The notes beneath the pieces are model-generated. The model ran no database searches. It was not told the DNA's origin and worked only from the letters and a program-made list of their open reading frames with translations. Positions 1 to 8,855 of a stretch of DNA of 64,000 nt are shown here, one piece after another. Where the stretch lies: NCBI GenBank assembly GCA_014169315.1, contig AP022133.1, forward strand, positions 3,906,001-3,970,000, given 5' to 3'. Within the stretch, counting starts at the first letter, position 1. Every line of letters begins with the position of its first letter. The position numbers and the translations under genes were made by a program. The stretch is from Enterobacter cloacae. GTDB lineage: Bacteria > Pseudomonadota > Gammaproteobacteria > Enterobacterales > Enterobacteriaceae.

Positions 1-88
1 CACTCAACGTTTCACCCGCCACCAGACGGCTGATTATCAGTGACAGCCTGACAGCCAGCCGGTCATGGCGGCGTTCTGCCTGTGTCAT
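1..88 (-). CDS. YfjR-like WYL-type transcriptional regulator, N-terminal fragment
   Basis: Only the first 29 codons lie in the window; the gene runs off the left edge. The visible N-terminus begins [18 protein letters not shown] and continues with [11 protein letters not shown], which I recognise as the start of the YfjR/YafY-type helix-turn-helix regulators of CP4-like prophage islands. A GGAGAA ribosome binding site lies about 7 nt before the ATG. It follows a YfjQ-like and a YfjP-like gene on the same strand, the same order as yfjP-yfjQ-yfjR in E. coli CP4-57, which supports the call. The DNA- and ligand-binding domains cannot be seen. Confidence 0.65.
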
Positions 89-304
89 GAGAGGTTCTCC
101 AGGAAAGTTAACTGACTGAAAATGATGTGATTACTTTAAACAGGGGGGCGGACAGGGTATGGACAACGCAGAAACTATTTTTTATTTCTGCAAAAGCCAG
201 ATGTAACGGGGGTTACAGGCTATTACCGGGAGATTGAGGCACACGAGCACGTAGCAATTCGGACAGGTGGTGTCCGATAATAACAATGTGGCAACATAAA
301 ACGT

Positions 305-1126
305 CTACTGCAGCTGTGTGAGCAGTGTTTCAGCCATCACCCACAGCGCACGGTTAAGCTTCACGTCCCCGTCAATGCCACGCACGGCACGGGTATGCGT
401 TCGTTCGCCTTTAACATTACGCCCGCTGAGTCCGCCCTTAATCAGGTTTTCCTGAATCCGCTGGTACGTGGTCCACAGGTCATTGCTCTCATCCTGCCAG
501 CGGCGTGGGGAGAGTATTTGCGACTCAGTCACCGGCTGGTGGTCTTCACCAAAGCGGTATGTGAGAGCGGCTTTTGCCAGTGCCTGCTGTGCCGGAGGCG
601 GCAACAGCAACGACTGCATGGCATCCCGTTTCTCCTCCACCCGGTCAAAAATCCCCAGTACCTCATACGCGCCTTCAATCACCTGACTCACCACGTCCCC
701 CTTGTGCGGCACCCGTACCTCGCCAAACGACTCGCCACAGACAAGGCCGTTCTGACAAACCGCACGAAATAGTCCCGGCAGCATCTGGTACGAACTGCTG
801 CCATCGTGAGAGTTGAGCAGGATTATTTCCGGCACCTGCTTACCGGTTATCTGTCCCTCACGCCGTAGACGCAGCATATGCTTGGTGTGTTCGCGACGCT
901 CCGGATCACGCACACGGGTCTGACAGGCAAAGAATGGCTGGAAGCCTTCTCGCTGCAGGCTGTCCAGCAAGGAGATGGTGGGTATATAGGTGTAGCGTTC
1001 ACTACGGGATTCATGTTTGTCCTCGCTGAACACACTGGGCACCACGCGAAACAGCTCCTCGCTGGTTAACGGACGGTCACGACGAATAATGTTTGCAGCG
1101 CCAAAGCGCGAAGCCAGACGGGTCAT
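305..1126 (-). CDS. YfjQ/YafZ-like DUF932 protein
   Basis: The 273-aa protein has the length of E. coli YfjQ/YafZ and matches what I recall of that family closely (N-terminus MTRLASRFGAANIIRRDRPL, interior VPEIILLNSHDGSSSYQML). DUF932 proteins are common cargo of CP4-like islands, plasmids and phages; their role is unknown, though some sit near anti-restriction or toxin-antitoxin genes. An in-frame ATG at 1141 exists, but its ATGAGGAG is the ribosome binding site for the ATG at 1126, so 1126 is preferred. It lies downstream of the YfjP-like GTPase and upstream of the YfjR-like regulator on the same strand. The 216 bases between this gene and the YfjR-like start hold no gene that I can see. 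Confidence 0.8.
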   Translation of the reverse strand: MTRLASRFGAANIIRRDRPLTSEELFRVVPSVFSEDKHESRSERYTYIPTISLLDSLQREGFQPFFACQTRVRDPERREHTKHMLRLRREGQITGKQVPEIILLNSHDGSSSYQMLPGLFRAVCQNGLVCGESFGEVRVPHKGDVVSQVIEGAYEVLGIFDRVEEKRDAMQSLLLPPPAQQALAKAALTYRFGEDHQPVTESQILSPRRWQDESNDLWTTYQRIQENLIKGGLSGRNVKGERTHTRAVRGIDGDVKLNRALWVMAETLLTQLQ

Positions 1127-1217
1127 AAGCAGACTCCTCATAACGGGAAAACAAATAAAGGGGATCCCCGTCGCATCGGCGACAGGGTCAGGGAAATAAC
1201 AGGGATGGATTAAATAC

Positions 1218-2081
1218 TCAGAAGAAGAAATCCCAGACGGCGCGGGCCACAGAGACCACGGTGGTGCGCACGGCCTGAATGACGGCCCGCACAGGTGTGG
1301 GTATCAGAGGAAAGGCACTGATGCTATCGAGTAGAGCACCGACGGTTTCACCAAAATCGCTTCGAGCCTGTTCCCGGACTACCGTCGTGCGAAAGGAAGG
1401 CTGGAGTTGCGACACCACCGGGCTGGTGGCCTCACGTGGCAGGCACTTAATCATCCGCTCGGCCATCACCCTAAGCCCCCATTGTAGACGGACCGACACA
1501 GCACACACCGGATGTACGGGCTGGAACAGCTCATGCAGCAGGCAGATTTTGCGGCTGATATTCTGCTTCTGCGCGGTGGACAACTGACCATTACCGGTGG
1601 TGGGTTCGGCCTTGTCCGACTGACTGATAACGAACAGCACCTTATGCCGGTATACCTCACCAATAACCTGACGGTAAAAGTGCTCATCCACAGCCAGAGC
1701 CCGGTCATCAGCCTTAATCAGCCACAGCACCAGATCGAGCTGGGGAAGCTGTTGCTGGTACAGCGAAGCATACTCAGCATCGCGGGCACTGCTTTCCCCC
1801 ACGCCGGGCAAGTCCACGATGGTCATAAAGCGCTCTCCAACCTGCAGGCGAAATTGCAAAGGTTCACGGGTGCAGGCCGCGACATGGCTGACTGGCGATA
1901 CTTCGTCGACAAACAAAGCGTTGCAAAGGCTACTCTTTCCCGCCCCGGTTTTACCCATAATGCCGATCACAGGTTCATAGTCGATAAGCAAGTAAATGTG
2001 TTTCAGGATTGTGTCAAACAGTTGTGCAGGTAGCACTGTCATCGCCTCGCTGATAATGTTGATACCTTCTTGTTTATTCAT
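1218..2081 (-). CDS. YfjP/YeeP-like 50S-ribosome-type GTPase
   Basis: This is a 287-aa P-loop GTPase, the length of E. coli YfjP. It shows a G1 loop GKTGAGKSS near residue 43, the G3 motif DLPG near residue 90, and a G4-like SQSDK. The C-terminal half is hydrophobic (AFPLIPTPVRAVIQAVR, then VVSVARAVWDFFF), suggesting membrane association. These Era/TrmE-related GTPases are found in CP4-type islands; their function is unknown. The start at 2081 is preferred over 2108 because GGA lies 8 nt before it and the length then matches the family. The leader contains a strong hairpin (2111-2134). Confidence 0.8.
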   Translation of the reverse strand: MNKQEGINIISEAMTVLPAQLFDTILKHIYLLIDYEPVIGIMGKTGAGKSSLCNALFVDEVSPVSHVAACTREPLQFRLQVGERFMTIVDLPGVGESSARDAEYASLYQQQLPQLDLVLWLIKADDRALAVDEHFYRQVIGEVYRHKVLFVISQSDKAEPTTGNGQLSTAQKQNISRKICLLHELFQPVHPVCAVSVRLQWGLRVMAERMIKCLPREATSPVVSQLQPSFRTTVVREQARSDFGETVGALLDSISAFPLIPTPVRAVIQAVRTTVVSVARAVWDFFF

Positions 2082-2110
2082 GATTTTTCCAGGCAGAAAA
2101 TAAAACAATA

Positions 2111-2134
2111 ACGGCGAACCTGTCGGTTCGCCGT
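2111..2134 (-). terminator. perfect hairpin in the leader of the YfjP-like gene
   Basis: A 10-bp perfect inverted repeat (ACGGCGAACC / GGTTCGCCGT) with a 4-nt loop. Read on the minus strand it is followed by a T-rich stretch (TTATTGTTTTATTTT) and then, within about 30 nt, the start of the GTPase gene. It has the form of an intrinsic terminator, so it may end an upstream minus-strand transcript or attenuate the GTPase operon. The rest of 2135-2399 shows no gene and no convincing promoter. Confidence 0.5.
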
Positions 2135-2399
2135 ATAGATAGTAATGTTCTGTAAGATGATATATATCTGAAATTATTTGGATTATCTGATGTAGCTGGG
2201 TAGTGGGAACCGCGTTTCAGACATACCGATAATAGGCTGTAGCACTCGGTTTAGGATCGATGAAGTCGTTGATTAGTGTTAATATTAGCGCCAATTTTTC
2301 AGCGTTCTGATTCCGTCAATACATCAACACATTAGGCTCTCTTGAAAGCTTAAAGTTCAGAACCTACCATGCTCAGAATTGATAAGAAGAAAGGAATAT

Positions 2400-4538
2400 A
2401 TGTCCAGGCTGACTGATTTAATTGCCAAAGCGAAGGCCAAAGACCCGCAATTAGGTGCTGATTTGGATCGAGAAATCAAGATTCTGTCGTCACGTCTACC
2501 CTTTGGACTTAATTTTGAAAGACATAGCCCTGAAGTTGTTGAGTTGCCATTGCGGCCTATTCGCAAGGGAGACAAGGTTCGCGTGCTGCCAGAGCGTGGG
2601 TCAACTAAGAAAGGTGATCAACGGCTGTGGCAAGTTAAAGCCATTCATAAGTCGAAGAAGGTCGCTGATCTCGAATTGCTGGGCGCGGCTGATGTCGAAA
2701 CTCAGACTGTAGCGCTTGACGACCTTGTAGTTATAGCTGAATTTCGTGACACGATCTGGCCGGGTCTGGTTAGTACAGGAAAAGTGCAACGCGGCGGAGA
2801 CAAACCTTTCCACTCAGTTATCAATGGCGAGAACTACCATGTGTTAAAGGCATTAACCTATACACACAGGGGCAAAGTGGATGCCATCTATATCGACCCG
2901 CCGTATAACACAGGGGCAAAAGACTGGAAGTACAATAATGACTACGTCGAAGGTGACGACATCTATCGACACAGCAAATGGTTGGCGATGATGGAACGTC
3001 GCTTGCTAGTAGCTAAAGAATTGTTAAATCCAGCGGATTCGGTGTTGATCGTCACTATTGATGAAAAGGAATATCTGCGGCTGGGAATGTTGCTGGAACA
3101 AATATTTCCGGAAGCTAACGTGCAGATGGTTTCATCAGTTATAAATCCAAAGGGAGCTTCTCGTGGAAACGGATTTCGACGTACTGATGAATATCTCTAT
3201 TTTGTGATGTTTGGAGCTTCATCACCTGCACGCCTTCAGCTTGGTGCTGATTGGGCTAGTTCTGCTTCAAGTACAGTAGAGGATAGTGAAGAAGGGAAAG
3301 CACCATCGACACCAGAATGGACCTCAATGATGCGACGTGGTTCACACGCTTCCCGTGCGGAGCGGCCTGGGCTTTTTTTCCCAATATATGCTACTCCCGA
3401 TGGAAAACGAATTGTTGAGATTGGCGAGAGCATTCCGTTAGGAGCAGAACTCCCACAAGACAGACCCGGACTGACGACTATTTGGCCTCTACGTTCAGAT
3501 GGTTCAGAAGGTGTATGGCAAGTTGGGCCTGCAGAATTACGAAACCGCATTGAGCAAGGTAGGGTTAGACTAGGACGAGCCACTTCCTATGGTTTTGTCG
3601 TGAATTATCTTCCTGACGGTGCGTATGCAGCCGTATTGTCTGAACTTTTCGAAATACATGGTCGTGCTGAGGATGGCTCACTAATAGCAACAGGTCGCCG
3701 CGATACTCGACGAGTTGCCCCCTCACAGTGGAAAATTGCATCTCATAATGCCTCAGAGTATGGCACCGCCCTTCTTCGATCCTTGTTACCGTCGAGGACT
3801 TTTCCATTCCCTAAATCGCTTTATGCTGTTGAGGACGCTCTTCGCTTTTTTGTTGCTAACAAGCCCAAAGCAATCATTCTCGATTTCTTTAGTGGTTCAG
3901 GTACAACAGCCCACGCAGTCATGCGCCTAAACAAGCAAGATGGTGGTTATCGTCAGTGCATCTCTGTCACTAATAACGAAGTCGCTGCCGACGAACAGAA
4001 AAAATTGCGACAACAGGGCTTTCGCCCCGGAGATCCTGACTGGGAAAATTGGGGCATTTGTGACTACATAACCAAGCCACGTGTACAGGCTGCCATCACA
4101 GGTAAAACGCCGAAAGGACAACCTATTAAGGGCAATTATAAATTTATCGATGAGTTCCCCATGTCTGAAGGCTTCGAGGAAAACGCCGAATTTTTCACCC
4201 TGACCTACGAAGCTGAGAAATCGGTTAGCCACAATTTGGCCTTTGTTCACATTGCGCCGTTACTGTGGCTACGCGCTGGCGCATGCGGCAAACGTATTGA
4301 CAAACTGCCTGCTAAAGGATGGGCGGTGACTGATGCTTATGGCCTGCTGTCGGCTATGGATCAGGCCACCCCCTTCATTGAAGCCATTAGCCATGCCAGT
4401 GACGTGCGCGTGGCCTTCATCGTCACCGACGATGATCGTCACTTCCAAGCTGTCACCAGACGTTTACCAAAAGGCGTTGAGCCTGTGCGTCTGTACGAAT
4501 CGTACCTGACCAATTTCAGCTTCACCAGTGGGGAATAA
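2400..4538 (+). CDS. mod: Type III-like DNA adenine methyltransferase (Mod)
   Basis: The 712-aa protein is a beta-class N6-adenine methyltransferase: the catalytic DPPYNTG motif is at about residues 166-172 and the S-adenosylmethionine motif DFFSGSGTT at about 495-503. That order (motif IV before motif I) with a long variable stretch between them, the likely target-recognition region, is typical of Type III Mod subunits. It modifies DNA and supplies sequence recognition for the Res partner. The start is ATG at 2400 with AAGGA 6 nt upstream; a TTG at 2379 lacks a site. The stop lies 5 nt before the res start, so the two are one operon. Part of a mobile island. The recognition sequence cannot be predicted. 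Confidence 0.88.
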   Translation: MSRLTDLIAKAKAKDPQLGADLDREIKILSSRLPFGLNFERHSPEVVELPLRPIRKGDKVRVLPERGSTKKGDQRLWQVKAIHKSKKVADLELLGAADVETQTVALDDLVVIAEFRDTIWPGLVSTGKVQRGGDKPFHSVINGENYHVLKALTYTHRGKVDAIYIDPPYNTGAKDWKYNNDYVEGDDIYRHSKWLAMMERRLLVAKELLNPADSVLIVTIDEKEYLRLGMLLEQIFPEANVQMVSSVINPKGASRGNGFRRTDEYLYFVMFGASSPARLQLGADWASSASSTVEDSEEGKAPSTPEWTSMMRRGSHASRAERPGLFFPIYATPDGKRIVEIGESIPLGAELPQDRPGLTTIWPLRSDGSEGVWQVGPAELRNRIEQGRVRLGRATSYGFVVNYLPDGAYAAVLSELFEIHGRAEDGSLIATGRRDTRRVAPSQWKIASHNASEYGTALLRSLLPSRTFPFPKSLYAVEDALRFFVANKPKAIILDFFSGSGTTAHAVMRLNKQDGGYRQCISVTNNEVAADEQKKLRQQGFRPGDPDWENWGICDYITKPRVQAAITGKTPKGQPIKGNYKFIDEFPMSEGFEENAEFFTLTYEAEKSVSHNLAFVHIAPLLWLRAGACGKRIDKLPAKGWAVTDAYGLLSAMDQATPFIEAISHASDVRVAFIVTDDDRHFQAVTRRLPKGVEPVRLYESYLTNFSFTSGE

Positions 4539-4543
4539 ATAGA

Positions 4544-7117
4544 ATGAAGTTCACTCTCAAGGACTACCAGCGCGATGCTGTGCGTGATTCGCTGGTAAAT
4601 CTCAGAAAGGCTCGCCGTTACTGGCATAACGAGAATGAAAAGAGCGCCTTCTCTTTAACGGCTGTGACCGGTGCGGGTAAGACTGTCATGGCTGCCGCTG
4701 CGTTTGAAGCATTATTTCATGGCGACGACGAATTTAATTTCGATGCCGATCCCGGTGCGGTCGTGATCTGGTTCAGTGACGATCCTGCACTGAACGAACA
4801 AACCCGTTTTCGCCTGATGGAGGCCAGTGACCGTATCAACTATAACGATATGGTAGTCGTTGAACACCCTTTCAGTCGGCGCAAGTTTCAGGCCGGGAAA
4901 ATCTATTTCCTTAACACGCAGAAGTTTGGCAAGAATAGCCTATTGGTGCGCGGGTTCGATGATAAAGGCGGGCTTTTCGAAGCAGCCCCTGATGCGCAGG
5001 CTTATACGTTGTGGGATACCATCCAGAACACCATCGAAGATCCGGATCTGACACTTTACTTGGTGCTGGATGAAGCGCACAGGGGGATGGGTTCGTCAAC
5101 GACATCCAGCGAAGCAGCTAAAAGTACCATTGTGCAACGGCTCATCAATGGTTCGGCTGGGGTAAAGGGTATTCCAGTAGTATGGGGGATCTCCGCAACA
5201 GTTGAACGTTTCGACAAAGCCATCGTGAATGCTGGTCACCATGTCAAACTGCCGAACGTAGTGGTTGACCCCGCTAAAGTGCAGGAATCGGGACTTATCA
5301 AGGACGATATCATTCTGGGTGTGCCGGAAGAAGCTGGTGACTTCGATACAGTGTGGGTACGCCGTGCTGCCGACAAACTCAGGGAAGCGACCGATGCCTG
5401 GGCAGAGTATGCAAGACAGCAGGAAACCGTGCGCGAAGTAGTGCCTCTGATGGTATTCCAGGTACCCAATATGCCAGATCCGAACGAGGTCGGACGCTGG
5501 CTGGATACGTTATTCTCGCGTTATCCTGAATTGCCCATTGACAGTGTTGCTCATGTTTTCGGTGAACACACCACACAACGTTTCGGCCAACATCAGGTAC
5601 CTTATATTGAACCGCAGCGGGTGCAGGAATCCACCTGGCTGCGTGTACTGATTGCTAAGGATGCCATCAGCACTGGTTGGGATTGCCCGCGTGCCGAAGT
5701 GATGGTTTCCTTCCGCGCGGCCAGCGACAGGACACATATTACACAATTGCTGGGGCGTATGGTGCGAACTCCACTGGCAAGACGTATTCCGGGTAATGAG
5801 CGCTTAAACTCAGTAGAATGCCTGTTGCCTAAGTTTAATACCAATACCGTAAGAGATGTCGTCAATACCTTGTTCAGGGGCGATGATACATCTCCTCCGA
5901 GCGGACGCATCCTGGTTAACCCTGTGGAGATGAAACCTAACCCGGCGGCTTCATCTGCCGTATGGGAAGTATTTGAAGCGCTACCTTCGCAAACCCGACC
6001 ACAGAAAGGAGCCAGACCCGCCAGACGTCTGACCGCACTGGCACAGGAACTGGTTGATGACGGCATTCTTGATGGGGCAGTTGGGAAAGCCCATGCTGCT
6101 TTGCACGCTGTCCTGGACAGGTTCCAGACAGAAAATGCTGAAAAAATTAAAAACAAGCGCAATGCCGTGCTCGTTGTAGATGGTAAAGCGGTGGTTGCCA
6201 GCCTGAAGAACAAAGCAATGACCTTCAACGAATTCTGGGAGGAGGCGGACGTAGCGGTGATTGATGACGCCTACCGGCGTGCAGCCCGAATCTTCAGCCC
6301 GGATGTTTCACGTACCTATGTGGAATATCTGGCCGATAAGGTCGCGGATCGAGAAGAGGATGCAGAGGAGTACCTAGAAGCAATCATGGAAGCTCGTGTA
6401 ACCGTTGCTGGCCTAGGGCTAGTGATGGAGGTGCAGGATTACTTCGATGCCGAGGCCGATAAACTGGCGAAGACTTGGCTGATGGAGTATACACTGCAGA
6501 TCAAGTCGTTGAAAGATGAGCGTAAAGAGGCTTACCGTCAAATCGTCGAAATGAGTACCGAACCACAGGATGTGGATCTGGTCAGGCCGGAGAACAAGTT
6601 TGAAATGACCAGAGCGCGTGAAGGTGAGAAGGAAACTGACCTTCCAGTCTGGAAACACCATTTATTGTGTGACGAAAGTGGGAACTATCCAGCTCAGTTG
6701 AACCAGTGGGAAACCACGGTTTTTGAGATCGAAACCAGACGTGAAGGATTTGCTTTCTGGTATCGTAATCCACAGTACACAGGACAGTCTTCACTAGGCA
6801 TCGCCTATGTTGAAGCCGAACAATACAAAATTGTTCGTCCCGATTTCCTGTTTTTTGCCAATCACGATGGCAAAATGGTTGTAGATATGGTTGATCCACA
6901 TGGTCTCCATCTGGCTGATGCTTTGCCCAAATTGAAAGGGTTGGCGTTGTATGCCAAACATCATTCCAATGCTTACAGGAGAATCGAATCCGTTGCGGAA
7001 GTGAAGGGTAAATTACGGGTTTTGGATTTGAAACGACTGGATGTACAGGATGCAATTGCTAATGCTGAAAATGCAGAACTGTTATTTAGTAGCGGACTTG
7101 CTGATGACTATCAGTAA
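4544..7117 (+). CDS. res: Type III-like restriction subunit (Res), superfamily 2 helicase-nuclease
   Basis: The 857-aa protein has a superfamily 2 helicase core: Walker A TGAGKT at 42-47, DEAH box at 176-179, STGWDCPRAE (motif V) and QLLGRMVRTPL (motif VI). The C-terminal region would hold the nuclease. It has PDF at 766-768 and DMVDPH at 781-786, but no obvious acidic-x-Lys pair as in classical PD-(D/E)xK Res subunits. It presumably translocates on DNA with Mod and cleaves unmethylated targets. It follows mod by 5 nt. It is somewhat shorter than the well-known EcoP1I/EcoP15I Res proteins (about 970 aa), so the system is a divergent Type III-like branch. Confidence 0.85.
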   Translation: MKFTLKDYQRDAVRDSLVNLRKARRYWHNENEKSAFSLTAVTGAGKTVMAAAAFEALFHGDDEFNFDADPGAVVIWFSDDPALNEQTRFRLMEASDRINYNDMVVVEHPFSRRKFQAGKIYFLNTQKFGKNSLLVRGFDDKGGLFEAAPDAQAYTLWDTIQNTIEDPDLTLYLVLDEAHRGMGSSTTSSEAAKSTIVQRLINGSAGVKGIPVVWGISATVERFDKAIVNAGHHVKLPNVVVDPAKVQESGLIKDDIILGVPEEAGDFDTVWVRRAADKLREATDAWAEYARQQETVREVVPLMVFQVPNMPDPNEVGRWLDTLFSRYPELPIDSVAHVFGEHTTQRFGQHQVPYIEPQRVQESTWLRVLIAKDAISTGWDCPRAEVMVSFRAASDRTHITQLLGRMVRTPLARRIPGNERLNSVECLLPKFNTNTVRDVVNTLFRGDDTSPPSGRILVNPVEMKPNPAASSAVWEVFEALPSQTRPQKGARPARRLTALAQELVDDGILDGAVGKAHAALHAVLDRFQTENAEKIKNKRNAVLVVDGKAVVASLKNKAMTFNEFWEEADVAVIDDAYRRAARIFSPDVSRTYVEYLADKVADREEDAEEYLEAIMEARVTVAGLGLVMEVQDYFDAEADKLAKTWLMEYTLQIKSLKDERKEAYRQIVEMSTEPQDVDLVRPENKFEMTRAREGEKETDLPVWKHHLLCDESGNYPAQLNQWETTVFEIETRREGFAFWYRNPQYTGQSSLGIAYVEAEQYKIVRPDFLFFANHDGKMVVDMVDPHGLHLADALPKLKGLALYAKHHSNAYRRIESVAEVKGKLRVLDLKRLDVQDAIANAENAELLFSSGLADDYQ

Positions 7118-7137
7118 CTTATAGAAAATTAAGAAAA

Positions 7138-7162
7138 TGGTCTTTTTATAAATAGAAAGGCC
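7138..7162 (+). terminator. imperfect hairpin after res (left of SIR2 gene)
   Basis: GGTCTTT pairs with AAAGGCC (one G-T wobble) around an A/T-rich loop, 20 nt after the res stop codon. The sequence closely resembles a hairpin after the next gene (8813-8838). It has no strong T-run, so termination is likely weak. Confidence 0.4.
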
Positions 7163-7234
7163 GTAGTTATATAAAATCCATTTATATACTGTTTTACAAT
7201 CGCACTAATAAAATTGAATAAATAGGTGATAACT

Positions 7235-8773
7235 ATGAATTTAGGATTCTTTTTTGGCGCTGGGGCAGAAATAGGGTATGGATTGCCAAGTGGCGGCAAA
7301 TTTGCCATTGACCTTTTTCGGCAAGACCCGAGCCAGTATAAAACTGAGCTTCGACAGCAACTGAGATTAGTGGACTCACGCTCTCCTTATGCCAATGATT
7401 GGCTACCTCAGGGATATGCTGATAAGAGTATTTATGCTTTTGGACGTAACGAATTTACTAGTATTATTGAATCATCTATCGAATATAAACGTGAGGAAAT
7501 AATTCGGCGTCTAAACCGTTTTGATCAAGAATGCGATGATGCGATATTGGCACTAGGAATTGATAGAGGCACACTAGAAAATTTATTTTTAGAGTTGACA
7601 GGCAATGTTATTGGTGAACGTTTGTACACACACGACATTCGTCTTAACGAGTTATTGGCAAGAGATGTTAGATTATTTGAGTCAGAATACTACTCGGCCA
7701 TGTTAGATGTAGTACGACAATCAGATAACAACGATGATTTAAAAAGATATGTCACATCATTTTTGCAATTATTAGTCGGCGCACACGGTCAAGCCCTCGT
7801 GCAACGCTTGAACCAAGAGTTGTTTGAAGCTGCGCCGGATGATTTACCAATCTTCGATGATATTACCGGCATGTTCCGCCTAGAGTTTAATCGCATAGGC
7901 TCAACAGCTCTAGAATTATTGCTGGAAGAAAATAGAAACTTCAATATTGATGAAGATGCAACCGCTCTTACACTTTTCTGCGCGATAGCCCAAAAAGTAT
8001 TAGAGAATCTGTTTACGACTGTACTCGATTACCAGAAATTAATAGATGACCATTTTCGCTACCTCTTCTCGCCATCCACCGAATGGGCTAAATTCACGCG
8101 TATGGTTATTTTTCTTAAGATAGCCCGTGATTATATCAGTGCCCAAGCACCATCTGTCGAAGATCTTCCCGATCATGGCTATTATCATGACTTAGCTACA
8201 TTCACTGGTGACTTAACAATTTCAGCCATTGGAACAGCCAATTATAATAGCCTTCTAGCAGAGGTTTTCCGTGGTATGAATATAGAATTGCCGCAAATTA
8301 TCCACCTGAATGGTAGTGTGCATGACTATTATAATCCCTATAAAAATGCGGTTATCACTTGTGAAAATCCAGATGATGTAGATCAAAGCCAGATCCATGT
8401 TCCCTTCATGCTGACACAAAGTGGTCTTAAGCCTTTAACGTCGGTAACCATGTCAAGACGGTACGTTAGTCTATTCGATGCTTATGCTGAATCTGACGCT
8501 ATTGTTGTTGTAGGCTTTGGATTTAATAAGGATGATAGTCATATTAATGGACTTTTTCGCGAGTTGGTTGAAAATCAAGGGCGGAAGTTAATCCTTATTT
8601 CAAGAAGCGTAGATGGAACAGTTGAAGAACAGAAACGACGACTGCGTAACAAATTACGTATTTCCCACGCATTTAATCACTTGCTAACAGTTATTCCTGT
8701 AGATGATCACACTAGACTTCAAGATGGACAACTATGGTTGGAGCTAGTCTTAGCGTCGTTAAATGAACAATAA
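7235..8773 (+). CDS. SIR2-domain protein, candidate defence NADase
   Basis: The 512-aa protein carries split SIR2 (NAD-binding) signatures: GAGAE at 8-12 followed by GLPSG, TANYN at 334-338 (canonical TxNYD), HLNG at 357-360 with the likely catalytic histidine, and VGFGFNKDDSHIN at 426-438. About 320 residues, predicted largely helical, separate the first and second motifs, far more than in classical sirtuin deacetylases. Such long SIR2 proteins in bacterial defence loci degrade NAD upon phage infection (family knowledge: ThsA, DSR, SIR2-HerA systems). No second effector domain is evident. The ATG at 7235 is preferred, with AGGTGA 5 nt upstream. It lies 117 bp after res, same strand, and is more A/T-rich than mod-res, suggesting separate acquisition. 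Its own N-terminus has no signal peptide, so it is cytosolic. Confidence 0.75.
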   Translation: MNLGFFFGAGAEIGYGLPSGGKFAIDLFRQDPSQYKTELRQQLRLVDSRSPYANDWLPQGYADKSIYAFGRNEFTSIIESSIEYKREEIIRRLNRFDQECDDAILALGIDRGTLENLFLELTGNVIGERLYTHDIRLNELLARDVRLFESEYYSAMLDVVRQSDNNDDLKRYVTSFLQLLVGAHGQALVQRLNQELFEAAPDDLPIFDDITGMFRLEFNRIGSTALELLLEENRNFNIDEDATALTLFCAIAQKVLENLFTTVLDYQKLIDDHFRYLFSPSTEWAKFTRMVIFLKIARDYISAQAPSVEDLPDHGYYHDLATFTGDLTISAIGTANYNSLLAEVFRGMNIELPQIIHLNGSVHDYYNPYKNAVITCENPDDVDQSQIHVPFMLTQSGLKPLTSVTMSRRYVSLFDAYAESDAIVVVGFGFNKDDSHINGLFRELVENQGRKLILISRSVDGTVEEQKRRLRNKLRISHAFNHLLTVIPVDDHTRLQDGQLWLELVLASLNEQ

Positions 8774-8812
8774 ATGATAATAGACACGCCATCGTATTTG
8801 CATAAAAATAAC

Positions 8813-8838
8813 TGGCCTTTCTAATAGATAGAAAGGCT
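8813..8838. terminator. hairpin between SIR2 gene and convergent YagK-like gene
   Basis: GGCCTTTCT pairs with AGAAAGGCT around a short A/T loop in the 82-bp gap between two convergent genes. It could serve both as a bidirectional terminator. It is a near copy of the hairpin at 7138-7162, so the SIR2 gene is bracketed by similar sequences in the same orientation. Confidence 0.5.
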
Positions 8839-8855
8839 AATTATTCAAAAATAAC

